DNA of 64,000 nucleotides, from the NCBI GenBank assembly GCA_026936325.1, contig JAPTHN010000155.1, positions 186,001-250,000 on the forward strand, written 5' to 3'. The notes below the pieces were generated by a model. The model saw nothing but the letters and a program-made list of their open reading frames with translations, had not been told where the DNA came from and searched no databases. Source of the DNA: Platynereis dumerilii (lineage: Eukaryota; Annelida; Polychaeta; Phyllodocida; Nereididae). The position numbers and the translations under genes were made by a program. How positions within the stretch are numbered: the stretch's first letter is position 1; every line of letters starts with the position of its first letter. Shown here piece by piece: positions 32,101 through 39,954 of this stretch.

Positions 32101-33135
32101 CCAGGTGGATTCCTGTTGGTTTCTTAATTTAGCAATCAAGTATTGCCAGTGGAGTCGAATCCTGGACCTCAAAATTACAAGGATAGTGTGCTATCAACTC
32201 AGCCACTGAGAAACATGTCAATATTGTTTCACACCAATGTGCATCATTACATTGTGGAATCATTATTTGAGATTAAAGAGCAAGACAGTAATTGAGGTCA
32301 TATGAAATAACTTGATTGGTAAGGTCTAACTGTAATTTTTATGTTGCAATATGTTCTCTTTCATGATCAGTATTACCAGGAATTCCGGAGGGTTGTTGGC
32401 CAGATTACCGTAGGCTTTGCTGGTGTATGCCTCCTGGTCTCACTTGTACTTTGTATTGTTGGCTGTTGCTGCCCAGTTTCTTCTCATCTCCAAGACAACA
32501 ACTACAAGGTGGGTCAAGATTGGGATCTACAGTGTAAAAAGCTAAGAGAGGAAAACAAAATAATCACAAAATGTCTATTTGAAAGAAGCTTAAAAATATG
32601 AAATAGTGGCAATTTGATTGACTTGATATGATGAATATGTAATTTGAACCCAAATAGTGACCCTTGCAGACGTGCGGGCGGGGGTTGTCTTGGCAGGGTG
32701 GGTGGGTTAAGATTGAGATCTCATTGTCAAAAGATAATTGTTTTTGAAAGATTATCAAAATATAAAACTGTGACAGTTTGATTGACCCGAATTAAAATCA
32801 AAATTTTTATGTTGAGTCAGATTTAAGAACCTAACAATGGCAGCTGGAGTAACCCTAACCCTGTGAACTGCTATTAACCCTTCATTATTCAATTCCAGAG
32901 ACTCTCAGAATCAACAGAGACACTTGCTGAAGAAAAACCGCATGATGAGGTTGGGTTACCCAAATCAAAATCAGATCAGTTTCTTTTGAGGTAGATTTGA
33001 GAACTTAGTAACCCTATCCCTCTGAAATGCTATTAACCCTTCATTATCCAATTCCAGGGAATCATGGAATCAACACAGACACTCGCTGAAGAAAAACCAG
33101 GCGACGAGGATAAGAACAAGATTATGACCGTTTAA
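16874..33135 (+). CDS. Four-pass membrane protein of unrecognised family (whole locus, nine exons)
   Basis: Proposed exons are 16874-16887, 23463-23566, 24608-24807, 29600-30214, 31485-31553, 31725-31823, 32371-32508, 32899-32949 and 33058-33135. Every junction has GT..AG borders and keeps frame. The product is about 455 residues: a polar, basic N-tail; TM1 about residues 71-91 (FQLFLGFCCIVIALVGLAAA); a ~200-residue charged, partly helical loop with possible N-glycosylation sites (NMS, NTT, NKT) and cysteines near its end; TM2 about 301-323; TM3 about 336-360; TM4 about 378-400, ending in GCCC; and an acidic C-tail with a doubled ESTxTLAEEKP motif. The PAWTGIMYIITGLVGLR helix recalls CD20/MS4A-like four-pass proteins, but the long TM1-TM2 loop is atypical. 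Function unknown. The exon structure is better supported than any family assignment. Confidence 0.7.
17190..17612. mobile_element. CCATTTAAT-family miniature element, copy 4 (intron 1)
   Basis: Shares CTCAATTTTGGTGAAGTAAA, TTCTTTTTGGGCAACCTT, GAAATAAATAATT and the closing CCAATGATAAAATGGTCACC blocks with the copies at 5765, 6112 and 15566. The left border is uncertain. Confidence 0.55.
17706..17890 (-). repeat. tRNA-derived SINE, copy C (minus strand, intron 1)
   Basis: About 175 bp closely matching 19958-20138: TAGTATGATTTTATATAGC, CATTCCAGATAAATCTGCT, CATTATAGTGATAA. The tRNA-like head at the high-coordinate side has a degraded B box. Confidence 0.7.
17895..19955. other. Intron 1 sequence with dispersed TCATTAGCATCAC motifs, no gene
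   Basis: GTCATTAGCATCAC-type motifs occur at about 18641, 18983 and 19000 and inverted at about 19496 (GATGCTAATGACAC), suggesting a decayed inverted-repeat element over roughly 18640-19680. A TTTATGAGCAACAGTGTAC end, matching the end of the element at 30663-31058, stands alone at 18226-18244. No coding exon could be supported. Confidence 0.45.
19958..20138 (-). repeat. tRNA-derived SINE, copy D (minus strand, intron 1)
   Basis: Minus-strand head TGGCTCCATGGTACATTGG + TTAGCATTCC supplies the A box. GTGGGTTCAAACCCTGCTCC supplies the B box. The tail runs into an AT-rich stretch (TATATAAAATCATACTATAT). This is the best preserved copy of this SINE in the window. Confidence 0.75.
20195..20490. 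repeat. Fragment related to the fold-back element ends at 26190 and to 44404-44510
   Basis: CTAGGGTGTCCCATAAAAAA and ATGTCCTAATTTTTAATGGG resemble the GGGTGGTCC..ATGTCCTAATTT end at 26191. ACCTTCAATTTGTATACCAA + CATCAATGGT recurs almost exactly at about 44480-44507. A decayed transposon fragment. Confidence 0.45.
20500..21440 (-). mobile_element. LINE reverse-transcriptase fragment (CR1/jockey-like), degraded
   Basis: Minus-strand translation passes through successive RT landmarks: PLQFAYTRGR (about 21340), RLLCIDYSSAFNTVQPHLMI with the catalytic-region FNTVQPH box (about 21160-21230), VLDFLSGRPQYV, TGAPKGCVLSPVLFSLYAND (about 21000-21045), and farther on CKKAFRKIYYVRTMSRLVVD (about 20680) and TYACIAIYNF. 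The order is correct for a CR1/L2-like ORF2. Several frame changes and stops are needed between landmarks, the YADD region is not intact and both ends are missing. It lies in intron 1, antisense to the host gene. Confidence 0.8.
21522..21680. mobile_element. Possible hAT-like miniature fragment
   Basis: GCAGTGGCGGATCCAGAGGG followed by a GGGGGG tract is a typical start of G-rich hAT miniature elements. A second poly-G run (21666-21678) may be the other side. No duplication could be seen. Confidence 0.35.
22050..22760. repeat. GGCG tract followed by a ~158-bp tandem array
   Basis: After a (GGGC)n tract (22047-22070) a ~158-bp unit recurs about four times, with GGCCCAGCACTCGG-like phrases at about 22088, 22240, 22400 and 22565, and ATGGATGAAATTTGGTACAC, TATGGTCTAGTTGTGCCTTT and a T-rich block in each. 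The open frame at 22274-22633 merely reads through the array. It lies in intron 1 of the four-pass membrane gene. Confidence 0.75.
23463..23566 (+). CDS. Exon 2 of the four-pass membrane gene (cytoplasmic N-tail)
   Basis: A polypyrimidine acceptor (TTATTTCTTTTCAG) precedes 104 nt reading DQTSSSKDDMEQSTLSWSEI then FRHARKKIDTGFGE. It ends at GAAT/GTAAGG. It starts with one base completing a codon and ends one base into the next codon. That base joins CA of exon 3 to make Ser directly before the Met of exon 3. The encoded tail is hydrophilic and ends in a basic helix. Confidence 0.7.
23750..24480. repeat. Pyrimidine-rich ~20-bp minisatellite in intron 2
   Basis: Thirty or more degenerate copies of CTTACCCTCATCCTTCAGTT, strongly C/T on the plus strand (G/A on the other), fill most of the 1-kb intron between exons 2 and 3. 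Long strand-asymmetric polypyrimidine tracts can form triplex/H-DNA or affect splicing of the adjacent acceptor. That is inference. Confidence 0.85.
24608..24807 (+). CDS. Exon 3 of the four-pass membrane gene (basic segment and TM1)
   Basis: Acceptor TTTTTCCAG, then CA ATG... for 200 nt. It encodes a Lys/Arg-rich stretch (MKVIKERTKTKEKRQW) followed by TM1 and ITEDAFDDLR. The donor is AGG/GTTAGG (exon end 24807, phase 0). The positive residues just before TM1 suggest a cytoplasmic N-terminus. If the upstream exons are not used, the ATG at 24610 would be a workable start. Confidence 0.75.
25170..25275. repeat. Short degenerate repeat of GGGTTGACAG
   Basis: About ten variants of GGGTTGAC/AGGTTGAC/TGGTTGAC in a row (25175-25270). 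Purine- and T-rich, non-coding, in intron 3. Confidence 0.7.
25604..25925. mobile_element. Intact copy of the TTGGCATGTNCACGAATT miniature element
   Basis: Ends TATATATTTTTCACGATTTG and CAAATAATGAAAAATATATG are inverted. Inside there are alternating CACGAATT/AATTCGTG motifs and a CCTAAACCTAATTTTAAC centre. The same element, interrupted, flanks the large insertion at 36504-42383. This copy shows the uninterrupted sequence CAACCTTAAACTTGG at that insertion point. Confidence 0.75.
26190..28856. mobile_element. Fold-back element with ~450-bp inverted arms, host of a mariner copy
   Basis: The left arm (about 26190-26650) and right arm (about 28370-28856) are long inverted copies: GGGTGGTCC.. at 26191 against GGACCACCCTAATAGCTAT at 28835-28853, with matching internal blocks such as CCAAATTGATTAATATTTA and GAGGTGGCTCATCAAGGTTG. 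TA flanks are consistent with a Tc1/mariner-type target. The centre holds a separate mariner insertion. Confidence 0.75.
26806..27757 (-). mobile_element. Mariner-type element with degraded transposase
   Basis: Ends CAGGGTGTCTACAGAAAAAA and TTTTTCTGTAGACACCCTG are inverted and flanked by TA (26804-26805, 27758-27759). On the minus strand a transposase relic is legible. The FQQGGAPVHTA motif near 27210-27240 corresponds to FQQDGAPxH of mariner transposases, with the catalytic Asp replaced by Gly. LSPELDLVDYSV near 27100-27130 matches SPDLNPxDY. Several stops interrupt the frame, so it is inactive. It is nested in the fold-back element 26190-28856. Confidence 0.8.
29064..29195. repeat. 132-bp near-perfect hairpin in intron 3
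   Basis: The outer 32 bases at 29064-29095 and 29164-29195 are exact inverse complements (AATAAAACCCCATGACAGTG..). After a small asymmetric bulge, a second stem pairs 29110-29127 with 29140-29158, leaving a loop of about 12 bases. TA lies outside the left side. It may be a tiny palindromic transposon, but the size and shape also suit a small-RNA precursor. Confidence 0.85.
29276..29361 (+). promoter_or_regulatory. Tandem 43-bp repeat carrying two perfect CRE-like sites
   Basis: Two adjacent 43-bp copies (29276-29318, 29319-29361) each contain TGTGACGTCACCAGCTGC, with the full CRE palindrome TGACGTCA at 29286-29293 and 29329-29336, plus a half-site-like TGATGTCATGAC. They lie 240-310 bp upstream of exon 4. 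TGACGTCA is the classical CREB/ATF site. Use as an intronic enhancer or alternative promoter is inference. Confidence 0.55.
29600..30214 (+). CDS. Exon 4 of the four-pass membrane gene (large loop)
   Basis: Acceptor CATTGACAG, 615 nt, 205 codons, phase 0 at both ends, donor ATG/GTATGT. It encodes YRFRDFHEELIRNMSD.., a charged amphipathic region likely to form helix or coiled coil to about codon 75. A Ser/Thr/Pro-rich part follows (DYTTSSSPYARLEDLDKYGD), then a Cys/Tyr/His segment (DICYRHQYLCYGY), and the exon ends with DYLCVPAWTGIM entering TM2. This is the largest exon and has no frame interruption. The loop is not one I recognise. Confidence 0.85.
30663..31058. mobile_element. Tc1/mariner-type miniature element in intron 4
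   Basis: Ends CACTCCTGCTCAAAAGTATG and CATATTTATGAGCAACAGTG are inverted (~27 bp, few mismatches) and TA-flanked (30661-30662, 31059-31060). No transposase frame in 396 bp. Confidence 0.75.
31485..31553 (+). CDS. Exon 5 of the four-pass membrane gene (TM2)
   Basis: Acceptor ATCTTTCAG; 23 codons YIITGLVGLRMMASKKTVVF + LQV; donor GTG/GTAGGT. Phase 0 on both sides. It completes the second hydrophobic helix begun at the end of exon 4, followed by a short basic turn. Confidence 0.85.
31725..31823 (+). CDS. Exon 6 of the four-pass membrane gene (TM3)
   Basis: Acceptor ACAATTTCAG; 33 codons SHSGTVLNFLGAILFAPGML.. through WHFGGQQ; donor CAG/GTTAAG. Phase 0 on both sides. One hydrophobic helix of about 24 residues. 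Confidence 0.85.
31878..31975. mobile_element. Solitary hAT-type end related to 10394-10878 (intron 6)
   Basis: ACATAATAACTGGGACC, AAATGGTCTCCCAG, ATTGCCAAATTGGTA follow the same order as the subterminal part of the element at 10394. The outermost CAGTGCATTTT is missing, so this is a truncated copy. Confidence 0.55.
32090..32216 (-). repeat. tRNA-derived SINE, copy E (minus strand, intron 6)
   Basis: Minus-strand head TCTCAGTGGCTGAGTTGATA + GCACACTATCC and B box AGGATTCGACTCC (about 32155-32170), then a short body. The A and B boxes are spaced as in a tRNA promoter. Confidence 0.6.
32371..32508 (+). CDS. Exon 7 of the four-pass membrane gene (TM4 and cysteine cluster)
   Basis: Acceptor CATGATCAG; 46 codons YYQEFRRVVGQITVGFAGVC.. 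with TM4, then IVGCCCPVSSHLQDNNYK; donor AAG/GTGGGT. The CCC run at the membrane exit is a plausible palmitoylation site (inference). Phase 0 on both sides. Confidence 0.85.
32899..32949 (+). CDS. Exon 8 of the four-pass membrane gene (first copy of duplicated tail exon)
   Basis: Acceptor AATTCCAG; 17 codons RLSESTETLAEEKPHDE; donor GAG/GTTGGG. It is a near copy of the first part of exon 9, with the same upstream intron sequence, so a tandem duplication of intron end plus exon produced the pair. Both copies keep phase 0, so inclusion or skipping of this exon would not disturb the frame. Confidence 0.75.
33058..33135 (+). CDS. Exon 9 of the four-pass membrane gene (terminal coding exon)
   Basis: Acceptor AATTCCAG; GIMESTQTLAEEKPGDEDKN + KIMTV then TAA at 33133-33135. 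In this copy the donor seen in exon 8 (GAG/GTTGGG) has become GAGGATAAG, so translation runs on to a stop. The polar, acidic tail is presumably cytoplasmic. Confidence 0.75.
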   Translation, partial: GIMESTQTLAEEKPGDEDKNKIMTV

Positions 33136-33226
33136 AGTTCTCCATGTGTCACTGTGTTGAAATATATATTCGGCTTCAGAGCTTCTGAGCAGTAACAAGA
33201 CAGGAGTTTGACACATGTACTATTCT

Positions 33227-33232
33227 AATAAA
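33227..33232 (+). terminator. Polyadenylation signal of the four-pass membrane gene
   Basis: AATAAA 92 bases after the stop codon, followed by CTTGCACAAATAAC and a T-containing stretch. It is the first canonical signal downstream of TAA 33135 and would give a 3' UTR of roughly 110-120 nt. Confidence 0.6.
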
Positions 33233-33420
33233 CTTGCACAAATAACATACAGGAGAGATAATACGATTTGCTGATATTGGCAGTTAGGTGTCGACCAGAT
33301 GATACTTGACTGGTTAGTCTATGGATTTTTGGCGAAATAAAGTTAGTTCACCACTTGACACTGGAAACACAGTTAAAAGCCTAAATAGAAAATACTTCAA
33401 AATAGGGCAATTTAGAAATT

Positions 33421-33560
33421 AGCCAATCAGAGAAGTTCACATAGAGGTCACATGTATAAGAACTTCTCTGATTGGTCTAGTCATCAGGGAACTTTTGAAT
33501 TCAACCAATCAGAGAAGTTCACACAGAGGTCACATTTATAAGAAAATCTTTGGGCTGGTC
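33421..33560. repeat. Hairpin and direct duplication of a CCAATCAGAGAAGTT block
   Basis: 33421-33437 (AGCCAATCAGAGAAGTT) pairs with 33461-33478 (AACTTCTCTGATTGGTCT). The left arm plus loop (CACA.AGAGGTCACAT..TATAAGAA) is repeated directly from 33503. It lies just after the polyA signal of the four-pass membrane gene. Function unknown. Confidence 0.7.
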
Positions 33561-34289
33561 AAGTAACCAGATTTCTGTCCAGATGAAGTTAGCAGACTTG
33601 GTCTGAAGGTGTTCCCTTTGAATATAGTAGTGGCAAGTTTAGAAAGACTTTGTTAGGCCTTTGTTGGAAAGAAGTCTGTTTAGTCAGTGGTGTACGCATA
33701 AGCAGGGGTTGGGCATTTTCCCCACCATTTTTTGGCAAAGCGCAGATATTAGATACCAAAAAAAGTTTCCGCAGCCGCACTTCAGCACATCAAAATATTA
33801 ATCAAAAGTTATTGTCAGCCTGTAGCTTTTTCTATTGTAATGTTGAAATTGTAATAAAGATGTTTGCACCACCTTCACATGCTAAAATGGCATTTTATAG
33901 TCGCTTCATCACAAAAAATGTTTTCTTCGGTTAAAATCCATAATACCCTCCCCAAAAATTAACATGGGAAAGATAAGAAAAGCTGCAAATCGCCCAGCAT
34001 TCACTCCATGTTATGGCCCCCCTCTCAGGCCATTTCTAGATCTGTATGTGTTTCCACATCTGTAACTGCCTTTATACATTATGTTTGGTTGTTGTCTGTT
34101 GTTCAATGAAGCATGGATATCAAATTACGAAAGTGTATGGTATATTCAAGAACAATGATAGAAAATGTTCAGCAACTTGATGTACATGTGTAATGCTTCC
34201 TTTTATTCCTAGAAGCAAGAATATTTATTGTTCATATCCAAGAAAGTATTATTTCTAAAAGTGGCTCATCATCTAAAAAATAGCCTTAG

Positions 34290-34462
34290 CAGTGGTGTCA
34301 GTTCTTATGGGGCTGGTGGCAGATGCCCCACCACTTTTTTGCCAAAGTAGGCCTATACATGTTTCTGAATTTAAAATTGTAATTTTTCTCCTGACATCTT
34401 CCACGAATGTGTGAACACTATTTTATTAGCTCCACCACTTTAAAATGAAACTGACGCCCCTG
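34290..34462. mobile_element. hAT-type miniature element with exact 8-bp duplication
   Basis: Ends CAGTGGTGTCAGTTC and GAAACTGACGCCCCTG are inverted. The duplication AGCCTTAG flanks it at 34282-34289 and 34463-34470. 173 bp, non-coding. Confidence 0.85.
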
Positions 34463-34850
34463 AGCCTTAGCTATCCACCCATCGCTCTATGAAGCTGCAC
34501 CTAGCTAAACCTATACCAAGCTATATCTATAGCAGCCTCAACTACTGTGGTATAAACAAGGGGTAAAGAGATTACAGCATATAAAAATGAATAGAAATGG
34601 ATAGTTATGGATAGCCAGTGGCGTCCCTATGGGGGGGCACGGGGGGGCACGTGCCCCCCCATACTGGACCTGTGCCCCCCCAGGTGCCCCCCCATATGAA
34701 CTTTCCAACTCTGGCTAAAATATACAGTTAGTATGGAGGGTGCCCCCCCAGAGGATTGCGTGCCCCCCCAGGTGCCCCCCCGCTCAGGACCCCCCAGTTA
34801 CGCCACTGTGGATAGCTATGGACAATCCAGGTATGAATAGCTATAGCGTA
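34463..34850. repeat. TAGCTAT/GGATAG-rich degenerate repeat, host of the insertion at 34616
   Basis: Phrases such as TTAGCTATCCA, AAGCTATATCTATAG, ATGGATAGTTATGGATAGC and ATAGCTATAGCG recur here and around the fold-back element borders (26105-26205 and 28845-28935). They mark a dispersed family into which younger elements have inserted. Confidence 0.5.
34616..34808. mobile_element. hAT-type G-rich miniature element, copy 2 (inverted)
   Basis: Ends CAGTGGCGTCCCTATGGGGG and CCCCCAGTTACGCCACTG are flanked by TGGATAGC at 34608-34615 and 34809-34816. It is the reverse-orientation relative of 15024-15225, sharing the CAACTCTGGCTAAAATATAC-type centre. Confidence 0.9.
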
Positions 34851-36260
34851 TACATTGCTCTGTTGAGGCACTTTTAGAAATCTGTAGTGATACAAATATA
34901 AACAGATTCCTCTATATCATAACTAGCATGTCTTAAGTTCATAATCAATCAAAAATGTGATCAGATTTATATTCTTGGGAATGTAGCCTTTTCTCGAAAT
35001 ATTTTAAGACAATCAAGGTTTTTTTGCAAATCAATAAAATAGTATGAACAATGTATATTTGACTGACTTCTTCTATATTAAAATGATAGCGTACGGGATT
35101 TATCTCAAGTTATACTTGATGATCATCTCCGAATTTTCCCTGTGCCTTTCTATGGACCCTAGGGCAAAGCTCTCCTCTTATGAAGGACATTGGATTTCTC
35201 TAAATGTCCTAATTAATAATATTTAGTTTTAAGCTCATTCATGTACAATACCCAAGAGGGCAGCACATGCAAGATGTCTGCCAGTTCTTCTCCTCCTTTG
35301 ACCATGCACCAGCATATATGTCTGGGAACACTTCATTTGTTTCACATAGTATTATAATATGTAACTCATACACGGGCTAATTGATTATTCTATTTTGCTC
35401 CCTCCAATCTACGGGAAACTGACTAGTATTATTTATTATGGAAGCATTTCTATAGTGCTTTAACAAACCCTGCTCTAGGGCTCTTTGTTTAGTAAGAGTA
35501 AGAATCAAACATGAGCCAACAACTTTACAGATGATTTCATTGTAGACTATAGTATAAAGGACTGAATGTGATTTTTTTTCTAGGACATGTTATCCTATGG
35601 GGAAAAGTGATGTCATAATATTTTTGATGTCACTTTTCTCTACTGAACGCATGTCCCAAAAAACATTCATGTTCAGTCCTTATGTCTACAAATATGAAAT
35701 CATCTGTAATAGAATTAATGCTAACAACTGTGACAGGAAAATATTGATAATATTTGCTAAAATCAGTGACATGCATATGTCAGACCATAAGCTTTAGGCC
35801 ACAAATTTACTTTTGGCTGATGATAGGCACAATGTAATCATTTCATAATCTTCTGAGATTATTTAATTTAGACAGACATTTATAAAATCAATTAAAGATA
35901 ATTCATTAACTAAAATAGCACACAAATCAGAGTAAACTGTTATTGTTGACAGATTGCACTTCGAACATGCAATGTGACAGATTCAGTTTCTTCCATGCTC
36001 TGTATATGAGTACATAATGGTCTTTCAATTTACCTAATGGTGAATGGTTTTCGAAAAGTTCAGTCCATCTTGTCATAGTTTTTGGCAGATTTTACACAGG
36101 TACATGAAATTTGGGTCACCTACTAGTGAGGTAAAATGCAATTCATTTGCAAAAAGTCGAAGCACAGAAATAAATATAAATGGTTGTTTTGTTGCCATGG
36201 AAACCAGAAGTCATGGAATGTGGCCCAGATTTTGTGGCATTTTCTTACTATTAGCTTTAC
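34850..36260. other. Gene-free stretch, nothing recognised
   Basis: AT-rich. Open frames here lack exon borders. No transposon ends or RNA gene seen. Confidence 0.4.
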
Positions 36261-37729
36261 CATGTATATATTTTTCATTATTTGGCATGTTCACGAATTT
36301 GTGGAGGTGTAAAAACGAGCATGTACGAATTCGTGGACATGAAAAAACGAGCATAGTTGCTCGTGTACATGTAAAAACTAACACTCGTGAATGTGCTTTA
36401 ATTATTCATTCATGTATCTATCAATACTAACATTTGTGGAAGTGCTATATAATTAGGGTTTCTTGTTAAAATTAGGTTTAGAGTTAGTTTTAGCCAAGTT
36501 TAAGAGCCAGTGACAGAGAAAATCGAGGATTTGGCTTGCTGTGGGGGTCGGCGGAATCACTTGAAAGTTTTCAACGTGAATGAATATGGTCTCACTAAGA
36601 CAAATCTTTAAGCATTCGAAAAAATTTCATTTGGTTGTTGTGATAGGACATGCCTAAGATATTAAGCAAAATAAGCAAAATTGTTCCCGGAGAGAATTTG
36701 GAAATTTCAGATTTTGCTGAATTTCGATGGACAATATCTTCTGAACGGCATATGTTACAGCTTAAAGAAACATAGCATCAGATAGGGCATACACATGGTT
36801 TTCAAGGCCACATACGATATTTGTTGTCCTAGTCTTATAGGATGTATAGTAACTCGATTACAAAAGCCTCTTTGCCCATTTTTTCAAAAATACTGATTTA
36901 TGGAAAAAAGGTCATATTTGATGGCCAATTGCCAATCTGAGGGTCTCAACCTAACAATGTGAATAAACGGGTAGTGAAGACAAACATGTCAACTGTCCAT
37001 TCAGTCAATAAAATTTGGTATACTCCTTTTGGAATTTCACTGGTAAAGATTCCAAAATGGCCTCCAAATGGAATTTCAAATTTTCAATTATTCGTAATTT
37101 GGAGAATATTCATCCAATTTTCAGATGTGATACCTCTAATCCACGGTTTTCAAGGTCATAGACTTCATTTTTGACACTTTCACATTTATCAATCTAAGAT
37201 GGCTGCCAAAATGGTGGCCAAAAATGGCTGCCATTTACATAAAATTGACAATTTTTTGAGGTTTCCTCAATTTACTTTAAAATTGACAATTTTTTTTAGG
37301 TTTCCTCAATTTACTTTTGTGTGGTATCTCTAATCTAGGGCTTAAATGCCCAGAAGACACATTTTTGATTCTTTTACGTCAAGCAAACCAAGATAGCACC
37401 CAATATTACTTCAAATATGGCTGCCACATGAATGAAATTGTCAGTTTTCGTTAATTTTTTCATCCAGTACCTCTATTCTGGGGTTTAAAGGGTCAGAGAT
37501 CTCATTTTTAATACTTTCAGAAGAATTTATAAAATATGACTGCCAATATTGTGGAAATTATGCCTGCAAGTTACATGAAATTGTCAATCAGAGATTTTTC
37601 ATTTGTATTTTGAATGTAATTCCTTTACTCTGGAGTTCTTAAAGTCAGAAAGTTTGTTTTTCACACTTTTGCAAATATCAGATAACAGGGTATTGTTTCC
37701 AATATTTCAATTTTTTTCATAGGCTATTT

Positions 37730-39163
37730 GGCTGTAATCAGTGGTTGCACACAACAAGCTTGAACAAACTTTGGGGTTAAAAAACCTGACCAAGAAAACG
37801 ATTAGCGCAATGATGTAGAGGAAGGTCAGACGAACATTTTGAAGTATCAAACGAAAAAATCTGTTGGGAATTTTTTGAGATATTTGAGTTTTAGATTTTT
37901 TATTTATCACACCCTATTCTTAGCATGTATCTCCATGAAAAAGTGATCAAAACTGTCCATTTTTCCTTTTAGGTAATATCTAAGATTTAAAGTCATTATT
38001 CAGAGGTAAAAATATGCAGTCATTGTCTCTGCAGAAAGTATCTACCACTTCATCCAGACTGACAGGGTGTGATAAACCTATAACGGCTAACATTTGATCT
38101 CATCATCTCATTGGAACAGGTCTTGTTGGGTTTTTTGTGCATTTTATCACAAATTATGAAGCAACCATTTCATAACAATGTAAAAGGATAGACAAAGTTG
38201 AGTAAATTATCAGACAATGCACTCATAGAATGTTTGTAAGTATCTGCTTCACTATGAAGTTGAATCCCCTGATATTACATGAAAAGTCTTTGCAATTGGA
38301 CAAAAAGACAAAAATAAGATTAAAAGCTATAAATAAACATCATATTCATGCTTAATCTATTTTGAGTACTTAAAAAGGATGTTGGGTGTTTAATGTTGAT
38401 GTAGGTTATCTGGCATCTAAAATCAACCAATCTTTAATTGCATAGAACAACAAAAATAGCATAAATTCAGTAAATTATGTGAAAATGTAGTTAATACAAA
38501 CATGTACAACTATTGCACATTAAGACTGCAATGTCAAAGTATTTTACTCCATACTTAACTAAATGCTTCCAAACATTCTATATGTGCGTTTTCTGATGAT
38601 TCACTCAACATTGGCTACAGTTTACATGGTTGCAAATGTACTCGTTTCATAGTGATGAAATTTCGTAAAACACTCATAAAAATCTCAATAATACACCATA
38701 GAGTTCAAAAGTGAGGTAGCTTCTACTACAATTATTCACCAGAATGATGAAACTGAGGCCACCTGGCAAATAAACATATTTTATAAATTTTCTGAGAAAT
38801 GTTTACAGTGTAGGTTTATCACACTCTGTCAGTCTGAATGAGGTGGTATGTACTTGCTCTTGTGGCAATGACTGCGTATTTTTACTTCTGAATAATGACT
38901 TTTATCTTAGATATTACCTTAAAGGGAAAATGGGCAGTTTTGATCATATTTAGATGGAGATTCCATGCTAACAATAGGGTGTGATAAATAAAAAGTTTTA
39001 AAAAACTCAAATATCTCAAAAAATTCCCAACAGATTTTTTCGTTTGATACATCAAAATGTTTGTCTCATCTTCCTCTACATCACTGTGCTAGTCGCTTTC
39101 TTGGTCAATTTTTTTAACCCCAAAGTTTGTTCAGGCTCGCTGTGTGCACTCAGGTTACTAACC
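37730..39163. mobile_element. Fold-back unit with ~350-bp inverted arms inside the TTAA element
   Basis: 37730-38090 and about 38805-39163 are long inverted copies: CTTGAACAAACTTTGGGGTT against AACCCCAAAGTTTGTTCAGG, and GACAGGGTGTGATAAACC against GGTTTATCACACTCTGTC. No coding frame. The ~700-bp spacer is AT-rich. Confidence 0.75.
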
Positions 39164-39954
39164 TCTGAGACCAGAATTTTATTGCCAATAGTGTGGCAAT
39201 CCTTCTTACTGTGCTCCCATCTGAACTTCATTATTATGCCAGGCAAGTGCAAAAATACAGGATATAAGCTGTATCAGCCTCATCTTAGCCATGCAATGAG
39301 CCACTAATATTTCACACAACAAATAATGGAATATCAAAAATGTTGTTAAAATTAACTAATGGGATTTTTGGCCATCTGTTGTTGAACTAATTCGTGAATT
39401 TGGTTTTTTACAAACCAAAGATGAAGTTGTATAGTGGACAACCTTTTTTCTGAATGTTTGGGAATGAGGGCTAGTGTTTGGCGAATTTCTTTTGAATTTG
39501 TGAAAATATTATCAATGCTCGACTGCACAAGTGGAGGTGAATTCTGACAAATATTTGCAACACATTTACCAATTTTTCAGGTTTTGCATTGGTTTTCCGT
39601 ATTGAGCAAATTAATTACATGCAGTGATATTTTCAAAACAAAAAAGTCTGAAAGTAATGCAATTGCATGTTTCAAATAATTTTATCAACTTTTATGTCCA
39701 TTAATCTTCTGGATTTCGGGGAGGAATTTGTCTTGCTATGACCTGCAAAATTATTGTTTGAAGATTTTGGTCATACATACCAAATAATATATTTACATGA
39801 CCTTCAGACACAGCCCAAAAATTCAGGAGGTTCATGGAACATTGTAAAGGCTCCTGGGAAAGTTATTTAATTGCCTACTCGTTTAAGTAAGCCATCTACA
39901 ATTTCTCCACCTCTTGGAAGCTATCACGACTTCATTAGAATTTATCAAATTAAA

